A DNA stretch of 64,000 bases from CBDUXP01 sp965371225 [NCBI: uncultured bacterium] (GTDB lineage Bacteria; Abyssobacteria; SURF-5; CBDUXP01), in contig CBDUXP010000010.1 of NCBI GenBank assembly GCA_965371225.1, forward strand, positions 1 through 64,000, in the 5' to 3' direction. The notes beneath the pieces were generated by a model, which saw only the letters and a program-made list of their open reading frames with translations, searched no databases and was not told the DNA's origin. Shown here in pieces: positions 7,528-16,237 of this stretch. Each line of letters begins with the position of its first letter. Position 1 is the stretch's first letter. The translations under genes and the position numbers were made by a program.

Positions 7528-9438
7528 CTACGCCCGGCGGATGCGGACGTCGCCCTTGCGGATCGTGAGGCCGGTGGCGTCGGCGTATTCGAGAATGGGC
7601 ATGGCGTACTTGCGCGTCACGCCCAATAGTGTTTTCAGGTCGGCGACGCCGAGCGTGTCGTGCGTCTCGAAGTGCGTCCGAATGGTCGCCGCGATCCGGT
7701 CCCACTGGTCACGCGTGTAGGCCAGCGTACTGGCCGCGCGGAGGATCGTGCCTTCCTCCTGCAGCGCGGCCAGGACCGCGTCCACGTCGGCCCCGTCCGC
7801 GTCCAGCTCGCCCGCCAGGTGGCGAATCAGCGGGGGCGTGGCCCCGGCGGCGTCAAAGAGGCTGAGCAGTTGCGCTTTCAGATTCGCAAGCCGTGGAGGG
7901 AGCTCCACCTCCCGACCGGCCAGCCGCACGGCGCCCTCCGCTTCGGCGATCTCACCGGCCGCGACCAGGTGCGCGAGTCCGGCGCCGGCGACGCCAAGTC
8001 CATAGCGCGCAGCAACCGCGTTCCGCGCTTCTTCCCGGGGCATGTTCATGCGCGTGGGGTGGGCGGTGAAGTAGCCGCGGATGGTTCCTCGCATCCGCTC
8101 CGTGGCCGCGGCGAGCACGTCCCCATGCACCCACAGCGCTTCCGGGTGCGCGTCAATCCGGCTGCACGCGCCGCGGGCGGTGTGGTCCGCCAACAGCGGT
8201 TCGACGGTCGCCGCCGGCACCCCGAGCCGCCGGGCCAGGGCGGGAGTGGTCATGCCCGCATTGGCCTCGGCCAACCATTGCAGCGCTGCACTGGCATCAT
8301 TTCCGCTGGCGACGGCTTCCCAACCCGCCCGAGGCACGTGGGTGCGCCGGCGGATCTTGGCCGGGGCGGGGTCCAACACCTCGCCACCGCCGACGGTAAT
8401 TTCCGGCGAGCCGGTCCGCAGGATGTACCGATCCCCGCGCAGCGCCAGCAGCGGGCGGTCGAGCCGCAGTTGTGCGAATCCCGTCGCCCCCGGCCCGTAC
8501 TCATCCCCGTCCAGCAGGATCGGCGTCGCCACTGCGGATGCCGTACCCATGTAACACTTCAACTTTGTGCGATGACGGACCGAGTGCGCGGCGCCGGGGA
8601 GTACCTGAACGCGCGCGTTGAAGTAACCGGTCGGTTCCGCCGCTCCCACGTGTACCAGCGTGTCACCGCGCCCCAGGTCCCCCGTCGCAAGACCACTGCA
8701 GTTGACCGCCACGCGTGTGCCGGCCTGCGCCGCCTCGACCGACTGCCCGTGCGACTGTAATTGGCGCACCCGGGTCTTCACGCCGGCCGGGTGTGCGACG
8801 ACTTCGTCGTTGACGCGCAGGGTCCCGCCGGTCAGCGTCCCCGTCACCACCGTGCCGTGCCCCTTCATGGTGAACACCCGGTCCACGGGCAGGCGGCACA
8901 GCCCGGCGCTGGATTTCGCGCGCGCCTCCGTGGCCAGCGTGGCCAGCGTCTCGCGCAGCGCGTCGAGCCCCTCGCCGGTGGTGCCCGACACGGGCACCAT
9001 GGGCGCACCCTTCAGCGGGGTGGCCGCCAGCAGGTCTTCCACCTCGCTGCGGACGAGCGCCACGAACTCTTGGTCCGCGGTATCGATCTTTGTGAGCGCG
9101 ACGCACCCGGTATTCACCCCGAGCAGCGTGATGATGTCCAGGTGCTCGCGCGTTTGTGGCATGACCCCTTCGTTCACGTCCACCACAAGGAGCACCAGGT
9201 CGATGCCTGCCGCGCCGGCCAGCATGTTGCGCACGAACCGCTCGTGCCCGGGCACGTCCACGATGCCGAGCCGCGCGCCATCCGGCAGGTCCAGGTACGC
9301 GAACCCGATGTCGATGGTCATGCCCCGGTCGCGCTCTTCTGGGAAGCGCGTTGGGTCGATGCCCGTCAGCGCGCGGACGAGCGTCGTCTTGCCGTGGTCG
9401 ATGTGCCCGGCGGTCCCGAGGATGACGTGGCGGGTCAT
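7528..9438 (-). CDS. selB: Selenocysteine-specific elongation factor SelB
   Basis: 636 residues, normal for SelB. The N-terminal GTPase domain has G1 at residues 8-20 (GTAGHIDHGKTTL), the effector-side DRGMTIDIGFA, G3 VDVPGHERFV and G4 TKID. EF-Tu-like beta-barrel domains follow, including GTVVTGTLTGGTLRV. The last 250 residues are the winged-helix repeats that bind the SECIS hairpin in mRNA. The protein delivers Sec-tRNA to UGA codons on the ribosome. The ATG overlaps the end of selA by 4 bases, so the two are translationally coupled. The gene looks intact, implying that the genome encodes selenoproteins, although none is evident in this window. Confidence 0.95.
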   Translation of the reverse strand: MTRHVILGTAGHIDHGKTTLVRALTGIDPTRFPEERDRGMTIDIGFAYLDLPDGARLGIVDVPGHERFVRNMLAGAAGIDLVLLVVDVNEGVMPQTREHLDIITLLGVNTGCVALTKIDTADQEFVALVRSEVEDLLAATPLKGAPMVPVSGTTGEGLDALRETLATLATEARAKSSAGLCRLPVDRVFTMKGHGTVVTGTLTGGTLRVNDEVVAHPAGVKTRVRQLQSHGQSVEAAQAGTRVAVNCSGLATGDLGRGDTLVHVGAAEPTGYFNARVQVLPGAAHSVRHRTKLKCYMGTASAVATPILLDGDEYGPGATGFAQLRLDRPLLALRGDRYILRTGSPEITVGGGEVLDPAPAKIRRRTHVPRAGWEAVASGNDASAALQWLAEANAGMTTPALARRLGVPAATVEPLLADHTARGACSRIDAHPEALWVHGDVLAAATERMRGTIRGYFTAHPTRMNMPREEARNAVAARYGLGVAGAGLAHLVAAGEIAEAEGAVRLAGREVELPPRLANLKAQLLSLFDAAGATPPLIRHLAGELDADGADVDAVLAALQEEGTILRAASTLAYTRDQWDRIAATIRTHFETHDTLGVADLKTLLGVTRKYAMPILEYADATGLTIRKGDVRIRRA

Positions 9439-10838
9439 GGGGCTGCGGCTGCGCGCACCCCCGTAACCAACGCCTCCACCTCGGCCACCGTCACGGTCCG
9501 CTGATCCAGCCAGACCGCGTCGTCCGTAATGTGCCCTACGATGGCCGGCCGTTGTGCCCGGAGCGCGCCGGCCAGCGCCTCCGGCGAGCGGGTCGCATGG
9601 CGCAGCACCACCGCGGCGCTCGGCAGCGTCAGCCCCGGGGCCGCGCCGCCGCCGACGGTGGCCTCCGCGGCGGCCGCCCGCACGTGCAACGTGGACACGT
9701 CCTTCAAGGACGCGGCAACCCGCTCGGCCTGAGCGGCGACCTCCTCGAGCGGGCGATGGATGGCGGCGAGCACGGGAATACTTCGCTTTGCGCGGTCCGG
9801 GTCGCGATAGAGGCGCAGGGTGGCCGCCAGGCCCGCGAGCGTCAGTTTGTCCGGCCGCAGCGCCCGCATGAGGGGATTCTTGCGCATGGCGCCCACCACC
9901 TCGCGGGTGCCGACCACCAGGCCCGCCTGCGGTCCGCCCAGGAGCTTGTCGCCGCTGAAGGTCACCGCGTCAAGGCCGGCGGCCACACTGTCGCGCACCA
10001 CCGGCTCGTCCGTGATACCCGCGGGGCGCAAATCCATCAGGGCCCCGCTGCCCAGGTCTTCCACCACGCGGAGGCGATGCCGCCGCCCCAGGTGGGCGAG
10101 TTCTGCCCGGGTGGCCGCTTCGGTGAATCCGACCGTGCGGAAATTGCTGCTGTGTACTTTCATGAGGACGGCCGTGTCGGGCGTCACCGCCTCGGCGTAG
10201 TCGCCGATGCGCGTCTTGTTCGTGGTCCCGACCTCCACGAGGAGTGCGCCGCTCCGGGCGAGTACGTCGGGGATGCGGAAGCTGCCGCCGATTTCCACCA
10301 GCTCGCCTCGGCTGAGAATGACCTCGCGCCCCCGGGCCAGGGTATCCAGGACCAAGAGCACGGCTGCAGCGTTGTTGTTGACCACCGTCGCCGCCTCCGC
10401 CCCGGTCAGCTCGCACAAGAGGTTTTCCACTACGCGGTCGCGGTGCCCGCGCTTCCCGGTCTCGAGGTCGAACTCCAGGGCGGCGGCACCTGCGCCGGCA
10501 ATGCGCATGGCGTGCAAGGCGTCCGGGGCCAGGGGCGCGCGGCCCAGGTTCGTGTGAACGATCACGCCCGTCGCATTGATGACCGGGGTGATGGGAGCGG
10601 CTTGCTCCCGTTCGGCTTGCTCCACGACCGCGACCGCGATCTCCTCCGCCGACGGGGCCTCGGTGGCTGAGCCGCTTTGCAGCGCGGCCCGGGAGTGGTC
10701 GATCTCGCCCCGCACCAGGTCCGTGACGAATCCGTCCCCCGCCTCGGCAGCCAGCGCCTGAATTTGCGGGAGGGCCTTCACCGCGCTGACGGCCGGAATG
10801 CGGCGCAACTGGGGGGTATTGGCGGCGGCATCAGGCAC
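9435..10838 (-). CDS. selA: L-seryl-tRNA(Sec) selenium transferase SelA
   Basis: 467 residues from the GTG at 10838, close to the usual 460-470. The frame extends to an ATG at 10952, but that start would run past the divergent promoter and start of the next gene at 10940. The family N-terminus QLRRIPAVSAVK begins just inside the GTG. PLP-enzyme features include NATGVIVHTNLGRAPL (residues 90-105) and the PLP lysine in the motif TFSGDKLLGGPQAG. SelA converts Ser-tRNA(Sec) to Sec-tRNA(Sec) with selenophosphate, as a homodecamer in bacteria. It is first in an operon with selB. selD, which makes selenophosphate, is not in the window. Confidence 0.95.
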   Translation of the reverse strand: MPDAAANTPQLRRIPAVSAVKALPQIQALAAEAGDGFVTDLVRGEIDHSRAALQSGSATEAPSAEEIAVAVVEQAEREQAAPITPVINATGVIVHTNLGRAPLAPDALHAMRIAGAGAAALEFDLETGKRGHRDRVVENLLCELTGAEAATVVNNNAAAVLLVLDTLARGREVILSRGELVEIGGSFRIPDVLARSGALLVEVGTTNKTRIGDYAEAVTPDTAVLMKVHSSNFRTVGFTEAATRAELAHLGRRHRLRVVEDLGSGALMDLRPAGITDEPVVRDSVAAGLDAVTFSGDKLLGGPQAGLVVGTREVVGAMRKNPLMRALRPDKLTLAGLAATLRLYRDPDRAKRSIPVLAAIHRPLEEVAAQAERVAASLKDVSTLHVRAAAAEATVGGGAAPGLTLPSAAVVLRHATRSPEALAGALRAQRPAIVGHITDDAVWLDQRTVTVAEVEALVTGVRAAAAP

Positions 10839-10927
10839 GGAAGGGTAGTCTAAGAGCGGTTTTCGAGGCGTGTCAACGCGGGCGGAACGGGGGACGCCGG
10901 CTCCTGCGTCGGCGGGCGGCCCGCCCG

Positions 10928-10933
10928 TATAAT
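10928..10933 (+). promoter_or_regulatory. Perfect -10 box TATAAT placed for a leaderless transcript
   Basis: TATAAT lies exactly 7 bases before the A of the ATG at 10940, so transcription would begin at or next to the start codon. No Shine-Dalgarno sequence precedes the ATG. The -35 region (TGCGTC at 10905-10910 for a 17-base spacer) is poor. Confidence 0.5.
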
Positions 10934-10939
10934 GAGTCC

Positions 10940-11692
10940 ATGCGCACTTCAACTGGGCCGGCGCTCTGCCGGCGCGTGAACGAGGCCTTCCACCATGCCG
11001 CGGGGGGGGTCGCCGTTGGCCTCATCTGCGCCGCGAGTGGGGCGGGGTGCAGTGCCGCGCCGAAACCGGCCGTGCCCGACCCGAGAGCGGGGACCATTTT
11101 CGAGAACGAAACCACGCGGCCGACTTTTCTCGGACGCGTGTTCGGCCGCGACGAGCCGATGGCCCCGCCGGAGCCGACACCGCTGGAAACCTATCAGCGC
11201 TCGCGCAAAAAGGCGCTGACGGTTCCCACCGATACGGTGAACGCGTTGAAACTCGTGGCGCAGGATTGGGTGCTGGCCGCGCGCGAGCGCGGGCCGCGCG
11301 TGCATCGCACTAAGGCCGGTGACTACGTGCGCGAGTACAACAGCTTCAGCGATAAGTACACGCTGGAAATCGAACGGGCCGATGAGAAGGAGGCCGCCAC
11401 CTTGACCGGGTACGTGTTCCTCGATGCGACCCATATGGTCACTCGGGCGCATACGACGGAAGACGAGGCCCGGATCGACGCGACGTATCGGGAAGAACGG
11501 CGGAAGCTCCGGATGACGTTCCGCCTCCACGAGCGGTGGGAATTTTCCGAATTGGCAGACGAATACGTCTTCAACCGCACCTGGGAGTTGGACCGCGTGC
11601 AGTACAAGCCGATCCTCGCCTCCCGCCCGCCGCCTCCGGCGCCCACGGAGATCACGGTCAGTCCGCCCCAGGCCACGCCCCGTCCCGACTAA
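10940..11692 (+). CDS. Putative lipoprotein of unknown function
   Basis: 250 residues, not recognised. After a hydrophobic segment (GGVAVGLICAASGAGC) Cys37 sits in a plausible lipobox (GAGC), so it is probably an exported lipoprotein; the long positively charged N-terminus is unusual for a signal peptide. The mature part starts with a Pro-rich linker (about 70-90), followed by an alpha/beta region with VHRTKAGDYVREYNSFSDKY and regularly spaced charged residues. The C-terminus is Pro-rich (SRPPPPAPTE). The ATG directly follows a perfect -10 box, suggesting leaderless expression. Its stop overlaps the next ATG (TAATG), so it heads a run of same-strand genes. Confidence 0.65.
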   Translation: MRTSTGPALCRRVNEAFHHAAGGVAVGLICAASGAGCSAAPKPAVPDPRAGTIFENETTRPTFLGRVFGRDEPMAPPEPTPLETYQRSRKKALTVPTDTVNALKLVAQDWVLAARERGPRVHRTKAGDYVREYNSFSDKYTLEIERADEKEAATLTGYVFLDATHMVTRAHTTEDEARIDATYREERRKLRMTFRLHERWEFSELADEYVFNRTWELDRVQYKPILASRPPPPAPTEITVSPPQATPRPD

Positions 11693-12615
11693 TGCGCGCC
11701 CTGGCGACCTGCGGGCTCGTGCCGTTTGCTAGCCCGGCTGGGCAGGAGGGGCGCGTGCTGGGAGAGGTGTCCCGGACGCTGGACGAATGGGCCTGTGGGC
11801 ACGTGGTGCTTGACGCGGCCCTTACCTCCGGCTTGCTGGCGGGATGGGCGCCCAGCCTCCGCGACGCCTGCCCCACTCCGATGGCCGTCCACGCGCCCTG
11901 TCCCGGGCCGATGCCGACGCGAAGTCTGGCGCAGTACGACCCGCGGGACCTGCGGGTGGCGGCGCCCGACCGCGTGGAGCGTGCCGAGGCGCTGGCGATG
12001 ATTCGGCCGGCGTTGGACACGGCGAGCCTCACTGGGGCACCCGCTATCGTGATCGAGGGGGGGCCGCTGCCCATGGCCAGCGCACTGGCGCCGCTGCAGG
12101 CGTTGACCACCGAAGCGGCCTGGTCCAGTGAGCCGGGGCGCGCCGCGCTGACGGAACTCCGGAAGCAGCGCACGCAGACGGGTCTGGCAGCGGTAGACGG
12201 GTTCTGCTTCGCGGTGGAGGCATTGCTACCCGCAGTGGAGGAACGGGGCCTCGCGTTAGCTCTCGCCGAGCAGCGGGGGCCCGAATGGGCCGGGTCCCTG
12301 GAGGAATTGACTGCGATCCTGGACCGATTCGCGGGCGCGCCTGTGGGCTGGTGGGCGGACCCGGTGGGGCGGTACGCGGGAAGCGCCGTGTTGCCGGCCC
12401 CTGGGGATCGTCCGGTGCCGCCCATGCCCCCCGCGGGCGTGTGGTGGCGCCTGCCGCAGGCCGAGACCGACCTTGAGCTGGCGGTGCCCTGGGAACCGGG
12501 GTTGGACGCGGCCATCCACGGGCTAGAAGCACCAGAAACGCTGCATGTGGTGGCTGCGGACGGTGGTAGAGTCCTTCTATGGCATCGACGCGCCTGGGAA
12601 GCGTTTGCATCTTGA
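11692..12615 (+). CDS. Xylose isomerase-like TIM-barrel protein
   Basis: 307 residues starting at the ATG that overlaps the previous stop. Faint features of the AP-endonuclease-2/sugar isomerase superfamily are seen: MAVHAPCPGP near residue 62, a helix with RVERAEALAMIRPALDTASLTGAPAIVIEGGP at about 98-128, and a late ERGLALALAEQRGPEW strand followed by LEELTAILDRF. Few of the usual metal-binding Glu/Asp/His residues can be placed, so catalysis is uncertain. It may be a degenerate member with a binding role. The last 37 bases overlap the start of the next gene. Confidence 0.6.
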   Translation: MRALATCGLVPFASPAGQEGRVLGEVSRTLDEWACGHVVLDAALTSGLLAGWAPSLRDACPTPMAVHAPCPGPMPTRSLAQYDPRDLRVAAPDRVERAEALAMIRPALDTASLTGAPAIVIEGGPLPMASALAPLQALTTEAAWSSEPGRAALTELRKQRTQTGLAAVDGFCFAVEALLPAVEERGLALALAEQRGPEWAGSLEELTAILDRFAGAPVGWWADPVGRYAGSAVLPAPGDRPVPPMPPAGVWWRLPQAETDLELAVPWEPGLDAAIHGLEAPETLHVVAADGGRVLLWHRRAWEAFAS

Positions 12616-13034
12616 CACTGACCTGCCTCGTGGGCATCCCCGCTGCCGTGGGGGGGGAATCGAAGGCGGAAACGCAGTTGTTGGCAGCAGCGGAGGCGGC
12701 CAATCTGCGGGGAGCCTGGGTCAAGGCGGAAGCCCTCTATACGCAGGTGGTGGCGCAGAATCCCGGATCGGCAGAGGGCCAGACCGGGTTGGCGTTCGTG
12801 CTGGCGGAACAGGGGCGGCTGCAGGACGCGGCGGCGCGGTACCGAATCGCGCTGGAGGTCAGCCCCCGCGATACGTGGACCCTCTACAACCTGGCCACCG
12901 TGGTGGACGCAACGGACCCGCGCCGGGCCCTGGGCCTGTGGCATCAGTACGTGGCTGCCGCCGCGGACGATCCGGCGGAGCGGTCCTATGTACAGCGGGC
13001 GCGCGGTCGGATTCGGCAATTGACGGCGCGGTAG
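12579..13034 (+). CDS. Exported TPR-repeat protein
   Basis: 151 residues with a signal peptide (TRLGSVCILTLTCLVGIPAAVGG). From about residue 30 to 130 there are helical pairs with TPR spacing: AEALYTQVVAQNPGS, GLAFVLAEQGRLQDAAARYRIALEVSPRD and LYNLATVV. It starts inside the end of the preceding gene, which implies translational coupling. It is the first of several TPR proteins in this run. The partner is unknown; periplasmic scaffolding is a reasonable guess. Confidence 0.75.
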   Translation: MASTRLGSVCILTLTCLVGIPAAVGGESKAETQLLAAAEAANLRGAWVKAEALYTQVVAQNPGSAEGQTGLAFVLAEQGRLQDAAARYRIALEVSPRDTWTLYNLATVVDATDPRRALGLWHQYVAAAADDPAERSYVQRARGRIRQLTAR

Positions 13035-13066
13035 GCGCACGCTAGCATTCATGCGGCCGCTCCTCT

Positions 13067-13072
13067 ATAGTA
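13067..13072 (+). promoter_or_regulatory. Possible -10 box (TATAGT)
   Basis: TATAGT lies 28 bases before the GTG at 13100, in a small gap between genes. The -35 region is not convincing. Confidence 0.25.
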
Positions 13073-13099
13073 ACTCCTTCGTTCTCACACGGGATTCTT

Positions 13100-13456
13100 G
13101 TGTCAAACCGACCCCCGCCGCGCGACGAGACCGTGCGGTTGTTGCTTTCCTTGACGGGTGGCTTCGCGCTGGTATGCGCTGCGGTCATCGGGGTGTGTAC
13201 GCTGGGGGATATTCGCTGGCACGTCATGACTTCGACCTACCAGGTCTTCCTGATCGGCATCTTCTGTGGGGGGCTGCTGACGACGACCCTGGTGCTCGGA
13301 ACGTATCATGCCACGTGGGTGTCCCGGGGCAGCGTGATCGTGTTTTTCCTCGGGCTGCTCGTGACGGGGACGGTGCAAGTCTTTTTCTTTCATCTGCTGG
13401 GGGGCAGTCGGTACGTGCACCACTTGGTGCGGATGTTCACTGAGGTGTGGAGCTGA
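13100..13456 (+). CDS. Small membrane protein of unknown function
   Basis: 118 residues, GTG start. Three or four hydrophobic segments are visible: residues about 15-35 (LLLSLTGGFALVCAAVIGVC), 48-68 (VFLIGIFCGGLLTTTLVLG) and 76-98 (GSVIVFFLGLLVTGTVQVFFF). The short C-terminus is His/Arg-rich (RYVHHLVRM). No family was recognised. It sits between TPR protein genes and may be part of the same transcription unit. Confidence 0.6.
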   Translation: MSNRPPPRDETVRLLLSLTGGFALVCAAVIGVCTLGDIRWHVMTSTYQVFLIGIFCGGLLTTTLVLGTYHATWVSRGSVIVFFLGLLVTGTVQVFFFHLLGGSRYVHHLVRMFTEVWS

Positions 13457-13507
13457 GGGGCGCGCGCGGCGCGCAACGACGAGTCTAGCGTCCGAGGAGT
13501 AGAGCAT

Positions 13508-14437
13508 ATGAGGGAACGTGTGGGGGCGTTCGGCGCCGTCTTGATAGCGGTCTGCCTGCTAATGGGGTGCGGCAATCCCGCGCTGCAGCGTGGGGATGAG
13601 GCGCTGAACCGGCAAGATTTCGAGGGGGCCATTTCCGCGTATCGCACCGTGCTGGCCAGCGAGCCCGAGAACGTGGCGGTGCGGTACCGGCTGGTGGATG
13701 CGCACGTCAAGCGCATCAACGTGAGCCGGAGCCTGGGGCCGCTGCCGCTGCCGGAATTGGAGGCGGCCGTGAAAGAGGTCCACGAGATCATCGCTCCGGT
13801 CCAAGAGTCGGAGCCCGATTTACGGGCGGCGCTGGTGCAGCTGCACTTCTCCCTCGCGCGCAACTATGACGACGCGGCCATGCCGGAGCAGGCCCGCAAC
13901 GAGTGGCGCACCATTGCCAGTCTCCAACCGGGCGCCGAAGCGCAGTACAACATCGGGCATGCCAGCACGCTGTTGGGCGATTGGGAGGGGGCGGTGGAAG
14001 CCTTCCAGCAGGCGATCGCGATGGATGAATTCCTCGTGGATGCCTATAAAGGGCTGGGAAATTCGTACATCCAGCTCCTGAAGGATGCGGATGCCGTCAC
14101 GGCCTATCAGCGGGCGCTCGAGATCGAGCCGCTCGACAGCGGCACGCGGTTCAACCTGGGCGTGGCCCTGCAGCGTACGGGGGAAGTGGATGCGGCGATT
14201 GTCGAGTACCAGAAGGTGATCGAGCAGGACCCCACGTACTCGCTCCCGTACCGCGGAATGCGCAATGCGCTCGAACGCAAAGGCGACCGTGAGGGCGCAA
14301 CGGAGTGGGATCGGCGCTGGCGTGAAGTGGCAGGGCTGCCCCTGCCGGAGCCGGCCGCCAGCGGCGAAGGAGAGAACGCGGCGGCAGCCCCGACGGGCAG
14401 CACCGCCGCCGACGCGAGTGAGGTGGAAGCATCATGA
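13508..14437 (+). CDS. TPR-repeat lipoprotein
   Basis: 309 residues with a strong ribosome site (GAGGAG) 9 bases before the ATG. A lipoprotein signal peptide ends in LLMGC with Cys21. Mature residues 25-270 carry about five TPR units (for example FEGAISAYRTVLASEPENVAVRY, WEGAVEAFQQAIAMDE and ADAVTAYQRALEIEPLD). An Ala/Ser/Gly-rich tail ends the protein. It is presumably membrane-anchored and faces the periplasm. It overlaps the next gene by 4 bases (ATGA) and is paired with another TPR lipoprotein, so the two may work together. No assembly-machine component such as BamD or PilF is suggested by the sequence. Confidence 0.8.
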   Translation: MRERVGAFGAVLIAVCLLMGCGNPALQRGDEALNRQDFEGAISAYRTVLASEPENVAVRYRLVDAHVKRINVSRSLGPLPLPELEAAVKEVHEIIAPVQESEPDLRAALVQLHFSLARNYDDAAMPEQARNEWRTIASLQPGAEAQYNIGHASTLLGDWEGAVEAFQQAIAMDEFLVDAYKGLGNSYIQLLKDADAVTAYQRALEIEPLDSGTRFNLGVALQRTGEVDAAIVEYQKVIEQDPTYSLPYRGMRNALERKGDREGATEWDRRWREVAGLPLPEPAASGEGENAAAAPTGSTAADASEVEAS

Positions 14438-15582
14438 GTGTACGAAACCTGCGGAATTCTCATGCCGGGGCCATTCTCAGCCTGGTCGTGGGACTCGTCT
14501 TCAGTGCGGGATGCGGCGCGGACAAGCCGTCGATTTACTCCGTCCTGCGCAATTTTGAACAGCGGAACTATCCCAAGGTCGTCGAGGAGTGCAACGCGCT
14601 CCTTGCCGAGAATCCCGGCGATGTGCAGGCCTACCGATTCCTCATCAGGGCTTCCAAGCAACTGGGAACCTTGGAAAGCCTCCTGCAGGCCTCCCCCCCC
14701 GATGCTGGCGAGGCCTCGCCCGAAGCCGTCCGGCACTTTGCCCAGGGGTACGGCCTCGTCCAGTTGAAGGAGTGGGAACGGGCGCTGGTGGAGCTGGAGC
14801 TGGCGCTCGAGATGGATCCGGAACTCGAGTACGCCAACTACGTAATCGGCTGGATCCATTTCAACCCCCTGACGCCGTTCTATGACGAGGCGAAGGGCCT
14901 CGATGCCTGGCAGCGGGAATCCGGGATGAACGCCAGTTCCTTGGGAGCGTTGCAGGTCTACCGGGATTTGGGGGGCTATTACCGCAATCTCGGCCGGTTC
15001 GAGGAAGCGCGTGAACAGCTCCGGGCCTTCCGGGATCACGCGTTCAGCGAAGGGGACCGGATCGCGGCCCGGGACCTTCTGGAGCAACTCAAGCAACGGG
15101 AGCTGGAAATCGTCCAGTTGCAGCAGCGGGCCGATGCGGAAGCGGCGGATGCGTCCGAACTCAAGGAATACGCTACGTATCTCTACCGGTGGCAGCGGCA
15201 GGACGAGGCCATCCCGTACTGGCAACGGGCGGCCGCGTTGGAACCGGATGATGCAGACCTGCACAACTATGTCGGCATGGCGCACATGGAGTTGCAGCAG
15301 AACGAGCTGGCCGGTGCCAGCTTCAATCGGGCCCTCGAACTGCGCGCCGACTTCGCCGAGCCGCATCACAACTTAGGCATGCTGTACGACACGGACGGGG
15401 AGAGTCGGAACGCGCTGTTCCATTTCGAGCGGTATTTGGAGATTCAGCAGTTTTCCGAACAAGCGGAAGTCTTGCGGATTCGTGTGGAGGAGCTGCGACG
15501 CGAGGTGGGAACCTCCAGCGCACCCGACGAGGTGGAGCGCGCGGAGGCGGACGCGCCGGCAGACGTGGAAGCGACCGGTTGA
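14434..15582 (+). CDS. TPR-repeat lipoprotein, second of a pair
   Basis: 382 residues, ATGA-coupled to the preceding TPR lipoprotein. The signal peptide ends in FSAGC with Cys27. TPR-like helical pairs run from about residue 35 to 350 (NYPKVVEECNALLAENPGD; ERALVELELALEMDPELE; LGGYYRNLGRFEEAREQLRAF; ELAGASFNRALELRADFAEPHHNLGMLY). The tail is acidic. It is predicted to be a periplasm-facing lipid-anchored scaffold. It is a likely paralogue of its neighbour, with low direct identity outside the TPR pattern. Confidence 0.8.
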   Translation: MSVRNLRNSHAGAILSLVVGLVFSAGCGADKPSIYSVLRNFEQRNYPKVVEECNALLAENPGDVQAYRFLIRASKQLGTLESLLQASPPDAGEASPEAVRHFAQGYGLVQLKEWERALVELELALEMDPELEYANYVIGWIHFNPLTPFYDEAKGLDAWQRESGMNASSLGALQVYRDLGGYYRNLGRFEEAREQLRAFRDHAFSEGDRIAARDLLEQLKQRELEIVQLQQRADAEAADASELKEYATYLYRWQRQDEAIPYWQRAAALEPDDADLHNYVGMAHMELQQNELAGASFNRALELRADFAEPHHNLGMLYDTDGESRNALFHFERYLEIQQFSEQAEVLRIRVEELRREVGTSSAPDEVERAEADAPADVEATG

Positions 15583-15609
15583 CCGCGGGGGCGACGGGCC
15601 GCGTATACT
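15579..15609 (+). promoter_or_regulatory. Possible sigma-70 promoter
   Basis: TTGACC at 15579-15584 and TATACT at 15604-15609 are spaced by 19 bases, just after the TPR lipoprotein stop codon and 45 bases before the next ATG. The spacer is longer than the 17-base optimum. Confidence 0.4.
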
Positions 15610-15654
15610 GACCGGGACCGGCTGGCCGGGGGCGAGCCGGGGAGGAGCGGGGAT

Positions 15655-16176
15655 ATGCGACGTATCTTGGTGGCTGCCGTACTGCTGCCGTGCCTCGCCA
15701 TGGGCGGCTGCGGGATGCTCCCCAAGCGGGGGCCGGAGGTCAGCGCCGACCAACTGGGCGATCCCTATGCGCATCAATGGTCGGATGCGGACGCGCGCAC
15801 GGCCCTGTGGTGGACCCGGAATTTTCCCGACGATATCGCCGCGATCGGCTTCGCGTTCCATCAGCTACCGAAGTACAGTCGGCACGATCATCGCTATGGC
15901 TCCCGGCATGGCTCGAAGACCGCGCGTGACCGGGGCGCCAAGTACAGCTCACTGTTCCATAGCAGCGCGGACGACTACTGGGCGAATATCGACGATCCGC
16001 AACTGCGGGTGAAGATGCTGGCCCTGGAGGCGCAGGAGCGCAATCGGATGCGGGATCGGGATAATCGCCGCCGCACGGGGACCTGGCCATACGACCGGGC
16101 CGGGGACGACGATCGGCCGATCAGCCGCATGGACGACGCCGAAGTGGAACAGCGCCTCCTGGAACGGTACCGGTAA
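15655..16176 (+). CDS. Small lipoprotein of unknown function
   Basis: 173 residues. The ATG at 15655 has GGAGGAG upstream. The signal peptide MRRILVAAVLLPCLAMGGC gives lipid-attached Cys19. The mature part is hydrophilic, with HQWSDADARTALWWTRNFPDD, a His/Arg/Ser patch (SRHDHRYGSRHGSK) and an Arg/Asp-rich C-terminal third. No known domain was recognised. It lies between the TPR lipoproteins and the adenylate cyclase. Confidence 0.65.
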   Translation: MRRILVAAVLLPCLAMGGCGMLPKRGPEVSADQLGDPYAHQWSDADARTALWWTRNFPDDIAAIGFAFHQLPKYSRHDHRYGSRHGSKTARDRGAKYSSLFHSSADDYWANIDDPQLRVKMLALEAQERNRMRDRDNRRRTGTWPYDRAGDDDRPISRMDDAEVEQRLLERYR

Positions 16177-16237
16177 GCGCTAACGCCCCGCTGGACGCAC
16201 CGCGCCCCTGCCCGATAGGGTGGGGGCGTTCTTGCTT

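Noticed and set aside
10839-10952. N-terminal extension of SelA to the ATG at 10952
   Set aside because: It would overlap the divergent gene start and its -10 box, and adds Pro/Arg-rich sequence not seen in SelA. The GTG at 10838 gives the normal length.
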